A stretch of DNA of 64,000 nucleotides, taken from assembly GCA_001683735.1 (NCBI GenBank), contig LUGG01000005.1, positions 310,001-374,000 on the forward strand, in the 5' to 3' direction. Shown one piece after another: positions 52,572-64,000 of this stretch. Each line of letters begins with the position of its first letter. Position 1 is the stretch's first letter. This DNA is from Grifola frondosa. Its lineage: Eukaryota; Basidiomycota; Agaricomycetes; Polyporales; Grifolaceae. The notes beneath the pieces were generated by a model. That model saw only the letters and a list, made by a program, of their open reading frames with translations. It searched no databases and was not told the DNA's origin. The position numbers and the translations under genes are program-made.

Positions 52572-54895
52572 CCAAAACTTTAGATCACTGGCAGAGAGCG
52601 GACATACGACATTATAGCTCAAATATCGTCTTCAAGGATGAAGCCGTTGTGAGCTTACATGTGTATATCACGGGCCGGACAATATGGCCACTAACAGATT
52701 TCTTGTAGAATATGGACCTAACGAGTTCAGATCGCATTCTGGTGCATGCTGGCAAGCTCATGCGCTCACCAGAAGCCGGATTGAAGCCTAGCGGATGGAA
52801 AGAACTCTTTGTTTTATTGTTCGATAATTACCGTAAGTGCGAACGACTCACCACACTTGTTTACTCATACATAAATGCAACCACTCAGTTCTGATGACCA
52901 AACCCAAGGGTCAAGGGCCGGACAGAAAATATCACGTTTGGAAACGAGTTGGTCATATTTCCATGTCACCGGCAGGTTCATGCTCACTGTCGCTCTAACG
53001 CCAGCCAATCTGTATAGAACTACTTGATCTAACCAATTTTGATCGGCCTCCGGTGCAGAGAGGCAACAGTATCAGGAACCTCGTGCGGTCAGGACGCGAC
53101 ACGCCGGGCGGTTCTCCGCATCCTCCAGAACACGCATTTGATTCGCGCGCTGCTTATCCTATGACAATCCTTCATGGCGGGAGATCCAGTGGGTCATTGA
53201 CACTCTTTGCGGATTCTGTTGAAGACCGTGAAGAATGGAAGCGGAAACTCGACGAAGCTATCAGCATTCGGAAGATAGTGCAGGACAGAAACAGAGTTTT
53301 TCGTTTGGAAACTCTCATTCCAGACGCCTTGTGTGCCCCTGGCTCGATGAAGAGCCTGCCAAATATGATTACTGGCAAGATCACTTGCTCGCTTCCATTC
53401 AGTGAGCCACACTGCACCTGCAAACATACTCATGAATTGACTATACACATCGTAAGCTACGTCCGATGGTCGTAATCTTATCGCCTTTGGCAGTGAGGAG
53501 GGTATTTGGATTGGGACACATCATGATCCAAATTGTGGGTTATTGATTGGATATGATGCACCAATATCTGACTGTCAGATTCGCTAGCACTGCGCCGTGT
53601 GCTTCATATTCCTATGGTCACCCAATGTTCAGTCCTCGTCGAATACAGTATTTTCATCATACTCGCAGACGGGGTAAGCAACAAAGTATTATGGAATATT
53701 CACGCGATCGCTGCTGACTGTATATAGTCTCTCATAGCATTCGATCTGGAAGCCCTTGTTCCATCTCTCCGTGCTACCGAACCCCCGCAATCAATGCCAC
53801 AGAAGCTCAGTAGAGACAAAGATATTCACTTCTTCAGCACAGGCTACCTCGATGGCCGTATGCGTCTTATATATAAAAGAAAAAGGGGTGTGAGTAAGTC
53901 TGATTGTCTACTATGAAAGAGGTGAACTAAAAATTCTTAACGTAGGCGGAGAGCGTATTTCGCGTCCTGGAATTGGTGAAGGACAAGGTTGATCCACCTC
54001 CCGCATCATCCAAGCCGACTTCAAGGACAGAGCACACGACGTGGTTCCGTGTATACAGGGTGACTAGTATTGCCTTCGCGATTCGATGTGAACAAAGATT
54101 CTGATCTACGCTTCAGGATTTCTTCCTTCCCTCAGACGCTTATGATATAATTTTCTTGAAGACCAAAGTCGCGATCTTCTGCCCGAAAGGGTTTGAGATC
54201 ATGAACCTGTCCGAGTGCGCCGTCCCATAATGTGCTACTGTTTATTATATTTATTGTATTTTTTTCCAGCTACTACAGTGTTACTATACCTCAACAGGAT
54301 ACCCTTCATCTGGAAAAGCTATCCAAAAAATGTTCGGCGGGGAAGCCGATAGGGATGTTTCGATTGCGGGAAGATGAATTTTTCTCTGCTATGATGGTAA
54401 GTCTCTGTGTCATTGCTGTGTTCATCAACTCATAAAAAGGCAGAATTTGGTCTATATGTGAACCGCCGGGGAGATCCTTGCCGTTTGCCCTTCACAATCG
54501 AATGGGAAGGGTCTGCGAAGCATGCTGCCTGGCACCCGCCTTATGTCCTTCTATTCAACGAGTCATTCATCGAAATCCGTCACGTCGAGTCCGGTCGTCT
54601 TGCTCAGGTCATTGCCGGCCATGACATACGTTCTCTATGGGATGGACGAGGTGCGATCAATGCTGGCTGTGGCGGTCTCGACTATACAGCGCTCGAACAA
54701 CCCCGTGTACATGGCGTCATGGATATGCCCGAAATAGGAATATCTGCTGCTCAGCCAACTATGCACCACGATGGAAAGCAGACGGTCCAGCGCGTCTTTG
54801 AGCTCGTTCCAACGGAACGTCTACTTCAACAAGCATCCTTGTATTTACCGCCATTACTCAGTGACGAGGCAGATCTTCCACCATACGCGCCTTAA
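52572..54895 (+). pseudogene. Rho1 GEF (ROM2-like) fragment: PH and CNH domains, DH missing
   Basis: The product resembles the C-terminal half of fungal Rho1 guanine-nucleotide exchange factors. It opens with SSNIVFKDEAV, then MDLTSSDRILVHAGKLMRSP and WKELFVLLFDNYLLMTKPKG, the start of the PH domain. This continues through LDLTNFDRPPVQRGNSIRNL and LFADSVEDREEWKRKLDEAI. The CNH domain follows (LIAFGSEEGIWIG, VEYSIFIILADGSLIAFDLE, GKPIGMFRLREDEFF, EFGLYVNRRGDPCR, FIEIRHVESGRLAQVIAG) and ends PPYAP. About nine introns can be placed in phase. No DEP or DH domain lies upstream; the frame closes at a TGA near 52560. It may be a relic or a gene whose 5' exons were lost in assembly. The second half is not decayed, which is odd for an old pseudogene. 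Confidence 0.75.
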
Positions 54896-55293
54896 CCCAT
54901 GGCTTCAGTGTTGTCATGTAGAATAGACCTCACCCGCAATTTATTTATGTTCTCACTCTGTAGCTGAAGGACCAAGGCGCGCTGGATTTCGGACTCGGAC
55001 GACCGTGGGACGCGTTCGACGCGGTCACGTGCATGTCGCGTGGCATGTGTAGTTCAAGTTCTTGGAATGCGTTTGGCGAGACTTGAACGGGTACTTCGAT
55101 CTAGTGTCTTGCAGCTATTGTATCCTGCGCTGGCTCGCATCAATCTATACTAAGGTATGTTGGATTTTAGCACTGGTGGCCAATAAGCTCATCCTTGATG
55201 TCGAGATAAGAACTTGGACGTTGCGGTAGGAGCCTCCACATTATCCATGAATGTCTATCTTTGAACCTAGGATCCTGCAGATTTCACATTTCT
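54896..55293. other. Intergenic region before the H2C2 gene
   Basis: About 400 nt, no gene seen. It contains the 5' flank of the next gene; a 5'-leader intron is possible (AG sites at 55269 and 55280) but not proven. Confidence 0.5.
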
Positions 55294-56767
55294 ATGATGT
55301 CCCCTCGCACGAAGCGCCAGGAGCTCCGTCGTGCCGCTGCTCGCACCAATAAACCATACTCTTCATCATCCGCGATCGACGACCAGAAACAGCATCTAGC
55401 CAATGAATCACCTGATTGCAGTAGACGCAGGGTTCCTCTCTTATCCGAAATCCTTCCGCCTCCTCCAACTTCAGACTTGGACACTCCTCGAGATCTTGGA
55501 ATGCCAACGCGTGCACAGTATGTCGTTCTGGAAGCAGACTATATCTCTGCTCTCCACCCACGCAAGCAGACGAAGGCGCTCATTAACCAGGAACTTTTCG
55601 ACAAGATCTGGGATGTTCTACACGACCCGCAGTCGCAAAAGACAGGCACTCCACAATTTCGCTGGTGGGTGCGCAAGATGTTCACACTTTCCTACCCTGG
55701 GACGTCCTTCTCCCCGGCTGAGCTAGAGACAATGGGATTGGCACGCTCACTGCCCGTGGTAGTTCATGAAGATAGACCGGTCGCGCTACGCGAGCAACTT
55801 TACGACATTCTTTGCTATTGCCACGACCTTGCTGGACATGGTGGGCGCGATAAGACCACCGCGGTCATCCGTACACACTACGCATGGATTCCTAAAGAGC
55901 TCATTGCACAATTTGTGAAGATGTGCCCGACATGTATATTCAAGAAGACAGGACAAATTATGGCAACTGATGTGAACACGAAGCTGAAGGACGGACAAGC
56001 AATCCTCAAGGAAGATACACTAAATGATGATGGCGAACAAATTTCTGTTGGGAAACCTGGCTCTGGCGTTGTCGTTCATCGCATCTCGCTCCCCATCAGT
56101 GACCTCATCCTCGGTCCACATAATGGATTCCCTGCTGGTGCTGGTGCTGACGCCTGCTTGTCTCCTGATGTTTCTCTCGTGCACCCGATGCCTAGCATGC
56201 GTCCTTGGCCTGGCTCCTTTGACTCGCAGTCTACCTACTCGTCCTCAGGCAGCTCCTATCCCATATATCCTCGGATGTCTTATACTGGATCAGAGACAAG
56301 CTCTAGCGGGGGACTACGCCTTGAGCTTCCACAAATTGCAGAATTCAGCAGCACGGATGGCGCTTATTTCAGCCTTCCGCCACTCACGAAGGGACTCACC
56401 GACGGATCTCTAGGTCTGGGTCCACTCTCTATGCGTCCGTACTTGGACAGTGCGCAGTTTCCGTCACTGCCTCCTCGGCAGGCTTTTCCTCGTTACGACG
56501 ACGATGATTGTCCCACAGATTGACCCAGCGTTGTTGCAGGCGGGATACATCGAAGAACAGGAACAAGCGAACACAAGTACTGATATCGACGTATCCGACT
56601 ACCTCGTATCTAGGTGTTCATCTACATCTGTTGTCACCTTCGATGATGCGGGAGTAGTGACACACGCCGACCATCTATCGTACCCCGCGGATGAACGGCG
56701 TTTAACTCCTGCCCGCATCCGCCAAGACTCTGAGGATTTTCCCCCGTCGTTGTACATAACGAGCTAG
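55294..56767 (+). CDS. H2C2 integrase-type zinc-finger protein
   Basis: Intron-free host gene of about 490 residues. The N-terminus is basic (MSPRTKRQELRRAAARTNKP). The centre has YDILCYCHDLAGHGGRDKTT, then HYAWIPKELIAQFVKMCPTC. This gives the spacing H-x3-H-x(about 29)-C-x2-C of the integrase H2C2 zinc-binding fold, with the usual G-H-G-G and Y-x-W. There is no retroviral integrase catalytic core, protease or reverse transcriptase, and no LTR nearby, so this looks like a domesticated or convergent zinc-finger protein, perhaps DNA-binding. The second half is Ser/Pro/Tyr-rich. The frame ends early at 56523. An overlapping frame with DPALLQAGYIEEQEQANTST runs to 56767 and is probably the true end, joined by one missing base near 56500-56515. 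Confidence 0.75.
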
Positions 56768-57440
56768 AGGATGTAGACTGTCAAGCCGTATTTTGGACAG
56801 TACGTCGCGTGATTAGTTCACTGCGGCTCATGATTCACGACACTCCAACCTAGCGACATAAATATCTACGCACCTATTCTGTATACCCATCTCCACATAC
56901 GACGGATTGAAATAATTTATTGCGAAGCACCGACGCAGCGGTCGTCGTCATTCTACCCAGTCTATTAATTATAAATCGATACATAGCTACAACCCCATAT
57001 TGAGAAGATGTATATATGCAATCAATGGTCGTTGTGTTGAGGATGATGGGTGTATGCAAGCCAGAAAGCAGATGGACGTGGACTATGACTATAGTGGCTA
57101 TGCTGGTATCGCGATGCCTGTGAGTCTGAGTCCGGGACAGCGAGCAGCAACAATAATAACAAGCGATATGACGTAACAGTCGTGAGCGGCGTGTCTGGCG
57201 TATGTATGATACATCGGATCCGAGTCCAAGCGACGGAGCCTTGAGGGGTATGCGGATAGAAATGGGCGCGTCCAAGAGCGGGGTATACGGGATGAGCGTG
57301 CGTGTGACTATGATGTGTTGCAGTGAAGATGAGAGAAATGCTGAGGTTGGCGTAGGAGATGAGATGAGACATGAAGCGCATGCAGAAGATGTCCGATGTC
57401 CAGTGAGGGCGGCGTGCCCGCACGCCGCACCGCGCCGCGT
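56768..57440. other. Convergent intergenic region
   Basis: 3' flanks of the H2C2 gene (+) and the OTU gene (-). The open frames here are shadows. No terminator or repeat was identified. Confidence 0.5.
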
Positions 57441-59113
57441 CTAGATCTTCAGCTCTCTGAACCCGCGCACGTCCACGCGCCCCGTGCCGTTCTTCGCCCA
57501 CTCCGCGCTCGCCTCCGAGTCCGCATCCTCGGCCACCGCAGGCTTTCCTCCGTGCTTCTTGTACAGCCCTCCGGGGATGACAATCTTCCCCACGCCGTTC
57601 CGCGTGCGCGCCGCGGTTCTGCTGACCTGCGCTACTCGCGGCTTGGGAAGACCCGAGTCTTGCGTTCGCGACGGGTCATGCGTCGTTCTGGCTCAGGAGG
57701 CGGAGAAGGAGCCGGCGAAGGCACGGAGGAGAGCGAGCTTGATGAAGCAGGTGACGACCCGGATGCAGAAAAGTCGGGGGTGTCCAGTTCTTCCACCTCC
57801 ATGTTAAGTGGCTTGCGGTGGGGTGCGAGGTCTGCATTTGGCGTGCGGGACGTCGATGTTGCCCGAGATGAGCTCTTGGCACGCTTCGCTGCGCCCTGCG
57901 AGCTCTCAGAGAGGGCCTGCGAGGAGGCGGAAGACTCGTCAAATGTCCGTTTAGGGGAGCGGTAGGCGCGTGGAAGTGTCTCAGGCGTCAGCCCAGGTAG
58001 TGGCGGAAAAGATGGACCCTGAGACGCAGGCGCAGAAGATGGCAAGGGAGAGGGGGAGCGTGATGCGGGTAGCGGGATTTGGGAGGGCGTCCGAGGTGTG
58101 GCAGTGCCAGCCTGTGTGATCGCGGAAGCCCGCGTCTTGACTGCGCGCTTCAGTGTAGCTGGCAGCTTGGCTTTCGACAGAGGTTTCTTCTTGACTGACG
58201 TTGCTGTGACTATTGCAGGGGCTTCAGGAGCGGGTGTTTCGATCACATTAGGGATACCAGTGTGTGGGCCTCGCAAACTGCGTATCGAGGAAAAATGTTC
58301 CCAATCATGGTATCTGCTCCTGATTCAGATGTCACAGCAAGGCAGTGGAAGAACAGATACGCACGCGATATATACAGGCCCGGGCTTGTTCTCCAGTTCA
58401 GAGCGTCTCCGCTCGCGCCTAAGACGTCGTTTCTCACGGTCGTCCAAGGCAGAGTCATCAGGCATGGATGTCGATGGAGAGGGAGGGGTGATTTCTACAG
58501 TAGGATCTGCGCCCGCCGCCCATTCGATCACGTACACTAGGCCAGGTTGAATAACCTTGACGTCTCGTCGGAGCATGTGAGCGAACGCAGACAGTTCGAG
58601 ATGTCCACCATATGTGGCTATAAGAATTGATGAAAACGGCCGTCTCCAACGACAAAGAACACTCACCTTGCTGTCTCATGCATTGCAGGTGGACGTCGAG
58701 ACCCCGTTCGTCATCGACGAACGGCTCGTAGCGTGACTTATGTGACTGAATCCAATCGCATATATCTCGTCTTAGTTCGAGGTGGTGTGACTGCGTGCCG
58801 TATAGTTGATCGGAGAGTGCGCGGAAGAGACAGTTGCCGTCTCCAAGGGTGGGTGCTTCATAGAGTCCCAGGGCGCGCAGCTGCTCCGTAAGTAGTTGGC
58901 CGTTCTCTGCAGGGTCATTGACGAGGGGCTAAGCAGCGTGAAAAAAAAATGAATATCTCGTGGCTGAGAAAATTCCGAGCCACGCACTTTGCCCTTACTT
59001 CTGGTTGTTCGCGAGCGCACTGGGGCTGTTATCAGTTATCTGCGAATTTCGACCCATCTTGATAACTCACACTGCGGGGCAGGTCTCTTGGTCTTTCTCT
59101 TGGATGAAACCAT
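57441..59113 (-). CDS. OTU-domain deubiquitinase (OTUD3/OTU1-like)
   Basis: Cysteine protease that removes ubiquitin from substrates. Exons (minus): 59113-59071, 59025-58988, 58928-58667, 58617-58365, 58277-57441; about 477 residues. The basic start MVSSKRKTKRPAPQ is followed by the OTU catalytic motif LGDGNCLFRALSDQLYG, with Asp and Cys in place. HHLELRRDICDWIQ, CMRQQATYGGHLELSAFAH and the LVYVIEW stretch before the C-terminal catalytic residue complete the domain. The second half is disordered, Ser/Pro-rich and basic, with a KKPLSKAKLP patch and an end with GGLYKKHGGKP and VDVRGFRELKI. One G is missing from the run corresponding to 57652-57654; restoring it moves the stop from within the exon to 57441 and gives a conserved-looking tail. 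Confidence 0.88.
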
Positions 59114-59853
59114 TCAATGGGTGTCTATCAGGGGGTGCTCGACGTTGGCGGCGGCGATGAAGGTGGTTTGGAGACAACCGCGAAGTGGTGATCCGGGGTC
59201 TCCCTAAAAAGGACTTCTGACACCGACTCTCCCGTTCGAGGCACTTACATAAAAGGCGAGTCATCGCGGTCCAGCCAGCCAGATTTGTCTCGGCTCTCCT
59301 CAAGAGGAGGTGCATGATGGCCAAAGACTGTCGCGCAACTTATACCGATGGATGTTGGTGGAATATGACCATAACTGGAATTTTGCCATTTAATCTGGTG
59401 GAGGCGGAAGCAGGTTTCTTCAGTCATAATTATTTAAGTGTATTGTTCTATACACTTGTATGAAAAATCGTATTGGCAAATTCCTTCCAAGCTTTCAGCC
59501 TGCAGCTGCCTCTTGGCTGCCTCTCTCATTTCTTCTGCGGCTTAGGATGCAGCATCTTGGACATTGTCCGTGAGGATGCAGTTGCGAAAGGTTGTGTTTT
59601 TACTTGGAGATTTCGCCAGGCACGGCTGAGGCTGACCGTATTCATGTGACACTGATTGTGGGGTATGTCTCCCATGTCTTCATGGCCTCCGCCGCAGCTA
59701 CTTCTTTCCATAGACTGACAACACAACTGATCCCAATCGTATCCGCAGCATATTCTCGTCAACAGATACAGCATATCAGCCTCCCTCTTTACCCAATCCA
59801 GTCCACAAATATCCCTATCGCAGATAAATACCTTCCACTGCTTTACAGACGCC
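59114..59853. other. Intergenic region between divergent OTU and hypothetical genes
   Basis: No supported gene. Bases 59430-59480 are AT-rich. The short minus-strand frames (for example 59526-59855) carry no domain. Confidence 0.5.
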
Positions 59854-61051
59854 ATGGTTATTATCGACGAGAAGATGATACTCCCCCCTCCCCCACCTTA
59901 TGTCGCAGACGGCCCAGTCAGCCCTCCCCCTTTCCCTTGTCAGTTCCCCCGCGATGCACCCACTCTCGTCACCCTCCCTTCTCATCTGTTGCTGCGGATT
60001 GTCTATGAAACTTTCCCACAAGGACGAGTGGAGAAACAGAGGAAACTGTTGTACTGGCTGACCATGAGCCTCAGGCTCGTCAGTCGTGCGCTCTATGTTG
60101 GTGAGTGTCGACAATGTTTTATGATCCGCACGGGAAGTGCTTTCGCAATCTGGCGATGTCAAATTTCCATACCTCCCCTAGCTGGTGATCTAGCGAGTAT
60201 GACATGCTTGACCGAAGGAACCAGCATGCGGAGACTACCAACTGATGGCATGTGCCGGTCTGTGTAGCCTGCCTTGCATGTCTATCATCAGTTACGCAGT
60301 GATTCCTTCTGATCAATATGCACCAGAGTGGGAGGAATAGCATAGTTACCATAACGAAGGTCTATGTTGTTCCTTCACTGTACTTGGGACAATAGACCAT
60401 TATTCGTTTTCAGTTCATCACGCTCAAATCATCCGCCATATTATTGATTCGTCCTCCCACTGACAAACTCGACGTATAGCTTGCATGCACGTCCTCCGCT
60501 CGACGTACCTCCCAGCCTACACTTCACTGATTCGCGCTCCCTACACCTCCGACCCGTTCCCCCTATCCACCCCGAGCCCGCTCCAGCCAGACGCTTCGAT
60601 CTCCCAAATCCAGTCAGTACAGCGCGAGACGAATGTGCTCGACCTATTCCTCGTGCTCAAGGTGCGCGAGGACGTGTGGGCGGACGACAGCTCGCTGCAC
60701 CTCGAGCGCGAGGAGAGCTTCAAGGACCTCTTCGACCTCATGCAGCCACGCAGTCGCGTCGAGGACCTCATCCGCATATACGGCGTGAGGGAGGGCGTCG
60801 TCGCGCTGCGGCCCCCAATCCCGCTGAAAAGCAAGAATACGTCTGGCACCCTGCAGCCGCTCGCGTTCAGTGCGCTGAGCATTGCATTCTCCCCGAGGGT
60901 TGTCGGGCTCGTGCTCACCACTCGCGAACGGAAGCGGACGATCGTGGAGGTGGCGCGGACGCGGGAGGAGACGCTCGAGACGTCTGCGAAGAAATTGGTG
61001 AAGGAGTTGCGGAGATGGCTTCGAGGGAGCTCCGGTCATACCACGAGGTGA
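59854..61051 (+). CDS. Conserved hypothetical protein (parent of the 17.0 kb fragment)
   Basis: Exon 1 is 59854-60100 and exon 2 is 60480-61051, with a 379-nt intron that is long for this genome (GTGAGT donor, TAG acceptor). About 272 residues. The N-terminus is Pro-rich (ILPPPPPYVADGPVSPPPFP). An F-box-like helix follows (TLVTLPSHLLLRIVYETFP), then a YWLTMSLRLVSRALYV stretch, then MHVLRSTYLPAYTSLIRAPY, VWADDSSLHLEREESFKDLF and a helical end (TREETLETSAKKLVKELRRW). I do not recognise a named family; an F-box-type adaptor is possible but weak. The exact 3' end is uncertain, because another frame continues with a protein-like stretch to 61092. Confidence 0.7.
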
Positions 61052-61365
61052 GACTCTGGCAGATGGTAGCCCATGACCGGTACGTTATTTGAATTTCCGC
61101 TGTACTTTGTAGCTTAGTGTAGTTAATTGCACATTTGTATCGATCTGTGTTATGTACAGTATAGCGGACATCTATGATAATACTCTTCGATAAGTAATGT
61201 CGTCCCGACATGGTCGTCTGTGCGAATAAGTGCAGTAACTCAAGTGGCTTGCACCGATCCTCATCGATGCATCACTATGATCGATCTATCCGCGCGCGTA
61301 AGATCATCGCTTTCTCAATCTTCAACAGCACATAGGATGAACAAATTCATTTCGTAGCGCAGCAA

Positions 61366-62505
61366 ATGAATTTAAATCTCGACAGTGTTCATGTTCTGGT
61401 GACAGGTGAGCCGGAGAATCCACTATGGAACTGACTAAAAATTTACAGATCGCAGGCGCGAGCGGCGGGATAGGCCTGTCAACGACTCGTCTATTCCTCG
61501 GTGAGTCGTTTCGAGACAAGAAGTGGCTTTCATGCCAGTTCACGGTGGGATATTACTGACCACCCTCTTTATCTTGTTCGCAGGTCAGGGCGCGAATGTG
61601 ACCGCACACTACAACACCAACGACACGACACTCGCGCCCCTCCTGGCCGAATACGGCCCCACACGGGTGCGCGCCGCGCAGGCGTCGCTCGAGCGCGAGG
61701 ACGACGTCGCGCGGCTCTTCGAGCACGCTGATAGTTTCGGCTTCGATGCCGTGCAGGTGCTCGTCGTGAACCACGGCTACTACCCTCCGGAACACGCGCC
61801 GCTCGCGCACATGTCGCTCGCGCAATGGGAAGCGACGTTTGCCACGAATGTCACGTCCTCCTTCCTCGTCGTGCGGGCCTACCTCCAGCGCCTGGAACGC
61901 GCATCCGAAGAGGAGAAGGCTCGCGCGGCCATCGTGCTGATCGGGAGCACGGCAGGGAAGTATGGGGAGGCGGGGCATGCGGACTATGCCGCGACGAAGA
62001 GTGGTGCGTGTCCTCGTCGGCATCATATTGAAATCTACATGGACATGTGCTAATTTTGGCTGGACCAAAGCGATGATGTATGGGCTTACGCTCTCGCTCA
62101 AGAATGAGATCGTGAAGATTGCGCCTAAGGGGCGAGTTAATTGTGTGGCCCCGGGTACGTTGATTTCTATAGGTCCAACCGCTACCTTACGGTGTCTAGT
62201 ACTGGCCTGACAGAAGCATATTTAGGATGGACGAAGACTCCCGTGGCAGCTGAAGCACTGCAAAATCCTGACTTTGTGTATCGTGTGCTTGCGAGGCATG
62301 TCTCTACAATCTGTGGGAGACTTCATCCTTATCCCCGTAATTATATAGCACTCCACTCAAGAAGGTAGCCACTTCAGAAGATGTGGCAAATCAGGTCGTG
62401 ATCCTGTCGTCTTCCGCTGTGTCGGGGCACGTCACAGGGCAAATACTCATGGTTGAGGGCGGCATGGAGGGTCGTTTGCTGAATATGCCGGGAGATCTGG
62501 CATAA
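61366..62505 (+). CDS. Short-chain dehydrogenase/reductase, copy 2
   Basis: Paralogue of the gene at 15402-16514 with the same exon lengths. Exons: 61366-61405, 61456-61500, 61584-62003, 62071-62154, 62226-62295, 62349-62505; 271 residues, in phase. It shows TGASGGIGLS, VVNHGYYPP, LIGSTAGKYG, DYAATKSAMM and GHVTGQILMVEGG. Differences from copy 1 are scattered and many are synonymous, so both copies seem to be under protein constraint. The last intron again needs a GC donor at 62296 and a TAG acceptor ending at 62348. It lies between the hypothetical gene and BTB gene B5, convergent with B5. Confidence 0.85.
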
Positions 62506-62856
62506 TAAATTCTCGGTGACCAGATTTCTTGTTTGGAGTTAGTATGCAAGGTCAATTGTGATACCGGTAGATCCTGTACGTCGATAAATTCCCTTATGGC
62601 GTACGAATGTGTCTTCTTTCGCATCGACAAGTATTCCATATTAATAGCAGCTGCTGAAAAGGACCAAGCAATGAACCTTCGAAACATCACAAAATACATT
62701 TTCCCGATGCCGAGCTCATCCTAGACACATGTATATCTGCTGCTGTGAGCGCTGTCAACCCCATTCAGCCGCGACTCGTTCCAGCACTTTCCTGCACTAA
62801 CAGATCGTTTATCCCAACAAGTCAACCGCCGCCTCAGGCCTCCTCTCAAAATCTAA

Positions 62857-64000
62857 TCACCAATTTATCTGCATTGCATTTACGGTCAGCTGATTACAAC
62901 GAAGATGTTGACGTGGGGCTTACTTTGGATAGTGCTTCTCGTAGGCTGTCCTCCAGCTTCTTGCTTTCAGCCACTATTGTTTCTACCTGCGACGAGTAAC
63001 CGTACCGAGCCCCCACGGGTGCGAGAATGCTTGGAGAATTAGGTCCACCATTCAAGGCCTTGTTCATCATCCCTGAAAACGCATCCGACCAAAACGGCGC
63101 ATATTCACGAAGTCCATTGAACAAGCTGTAGTTATAATGATGATAGTCGTGCGGGACCACGTTGGTAAGAGTATCCTGGCACCGTCTACGATAGTCAAAT
63201 AGTCGGCGATACGCCTCTGCAGGCACTCCGTCCATCTCCGGGATATAGGTGTCCACTGTATAGCCCACCGCGTACTTTGCGGCCTCCTTCGCCTCGTCCA
63301 CCCACCCATGCTTCATTGCAATGAAGTATGCTCGCAAATGGTCCCCTGGCAGGAATTTGGCCCACTCTTTCTCCGCGACCTCGACGGCCCTCACAATCCG
63401 GTATCTCCTCGCAGCCTCCAGAACTGCTTGAATAGCGTCGAGTGACTCCAGCCGCAGAGATCGCATCGGATAACAAAGTTGCAAGAGGGTCGATAGTGTT
63501 TGACTGTCCTCTGGGACGTCAATCGCTCGAGCATCTTGCGTGGAGTCCTTATCGACGGACTCCGGGAGTAATCCTGTGGACATCACGGACAGTACATGAC
63601 TGTGGACGTGAAAATTGACTCACATCGGATGAGCATGATGATATCTGGTGATTCATTAGGGATTTGAAGATGCACGAATCTCCCGAGACATCCGCTGTCG
63701 GGCGGCGTGGCCGTGGATATGGTGAACTCAGCTCCTTTGTCGCTCGGCGTCGTCGCAAAAAGTCTATCAAGCGGAATAGTTGCCCAGAGGTAATCCGGTT
63801 GAATCCCAACTGATTGAAGCTTTCCAAGTCCAAGGGAATATTAATGGGAGCTGCTTTTGCTGCAAACTCGGCTTCGGCCTTTAGGTCCACGCAACACGCA
63901 ATAGCGTATACCCGAAGCGGCTCCTTACGTACGAAGGCGGGAAGCTTTTCGCCGATCCGCGCTATTGCACCATCTACGTGATACTTCTTCGCCGCATCCA
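62857..64000 (-). pseudogene. Double-BTB/POZ protein B5 (partial, several disruptions)
   Basis: Runs off the right edge. The last mini-exon 62857-62868 encodes INW-stop and the main exon continues from 62924 upward. BTB2 and the tail are well kept ([52 protein letters not shown]). Upstream, between about 63600 and 63770, the linker and the first strand of BTB2 carry several shifts relative to B4: the LRRRRDN region, the SPDIII region, and a changed GATGTGAGTC where B4 has GATGGTATCG. Before that, the BTB1 tail is readable ([20 protein letters not shown]). More than one indel plus base changes argue for real decay. The first BTB domain is outside the window. Confidence 0.75.

Larger units (their letters stand above)
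60655..64000. repeat. Right arm of inverted segmental duplication
   Basis: Reverse complement of 13880-17200, running to the window edge and probably beyond. It contains the intact end of the hypothetical gene, the complete SDR gene and the BTB gene B5. Since the hypothetical gene is complete only here, this arm probably keeps the ancestral arrangement. Confidence 0.85.

Noticed and set aside
55294..56523. Interpretation of the H2C2 gene as part of an LTR retrotransposon
   Set aside because: No reverse transcriptase, RNase H, integrase core or terminal repeats were seen within several kb.

Overview
The window is nuclear DNA of a filamentous basidiomycete, most likely an Agaricomycete; the order is not settled from sequence alone. 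Genes are compact and rich in introns of about 45-60 nt with GT(A/G)NGY donors and short CTNAY-like branch sites, and they lie on both strands in small divergent pairs. Most housekeeping products are recognisable by eye. No tRNA, rRNA, CRISPR array or intact transposon was seen.

Layout. 1-464: edge of a BTB gene (-). 1132-3779: AP-1/AP-2 beta-adaptin (+). 4431-6121: MFS monocarboxylate-type transporter (+). 7558-8943: LCL3 nuclease (-), divergent from the diflavin reductase TAH18 at 9256-11523 (+). 11822-22190: an accessory block with four full-length double-BTB genes, two BTB relics, a short-chain dehydrogenase (SDR) and gene fragments. 22200-26160: GC-rich and gene-poor, with possible relics. 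26425-27418: uroporphyrinogen-III synthase (-), divergent from a mitochondrial citrate carrier at 27662-29109 (+). 29404-29960 and 30101-30576: ATP synthase subunit H (-) and the ATPase inhibitor IF1 (+), head to head. 31275-33051: aldo/keto reductase (+). 33307-37892: mitochondrial RNA polymerase (-). 38553-39501: PalI/SUR7-type membrane protein (-). 40120-40924: histone H2A.Z (+). 41377-41981: small stress-type protein (+). 43275-44010: secreted Cys-rich, Ser/Thr-rich protein (+). 44528-46614: adenylosuccinate lyase (+). 48079-51728: MARK/KIN1-type kinase (+). 52572-54895: PH-CNH part of a Rho1 GEF without its DH domain (+). 55294-56767: H2C2 integrase-type zinc-finger protein (+). 57441-59113: OTU deubiquitinase (-). 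59854-61051: conserved hypothetical (+). 61366-62505: second SDR (+). 62857-64000: fifth double-BTB gene (-), running off the edge.

Two observations dominate. First, the hypothetical-SDR-BTB unit at 60.65-64.0 kb is present again in inverted orientation at 13.88-17.20 kb, with a third, truncated BTB-SDR copy at 20.03-21.96 kb. The left side has then expanded into a tandem array of proteins that each carry two BTB/POZ domains and end in the same 12-nt mini-exon. Second, many genes, including ones expected to be essential, are broken by single-base indels. Nearly all are deletions and many lie in short homopolymers. Splice phases before and after each indel agree only if one base is added or removed, so assembly error is the likeliest cause for the housekeeping genes; for the BTB genes true decay is also possible.

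Functionally the middle of the window is rich in mitochondrial genes (LCL3, citrate carrier, ATP14, INH1, RPO41). This may be chance, but the ATP14/INH1 head-to-head pair is a plausible co-regulated unit.
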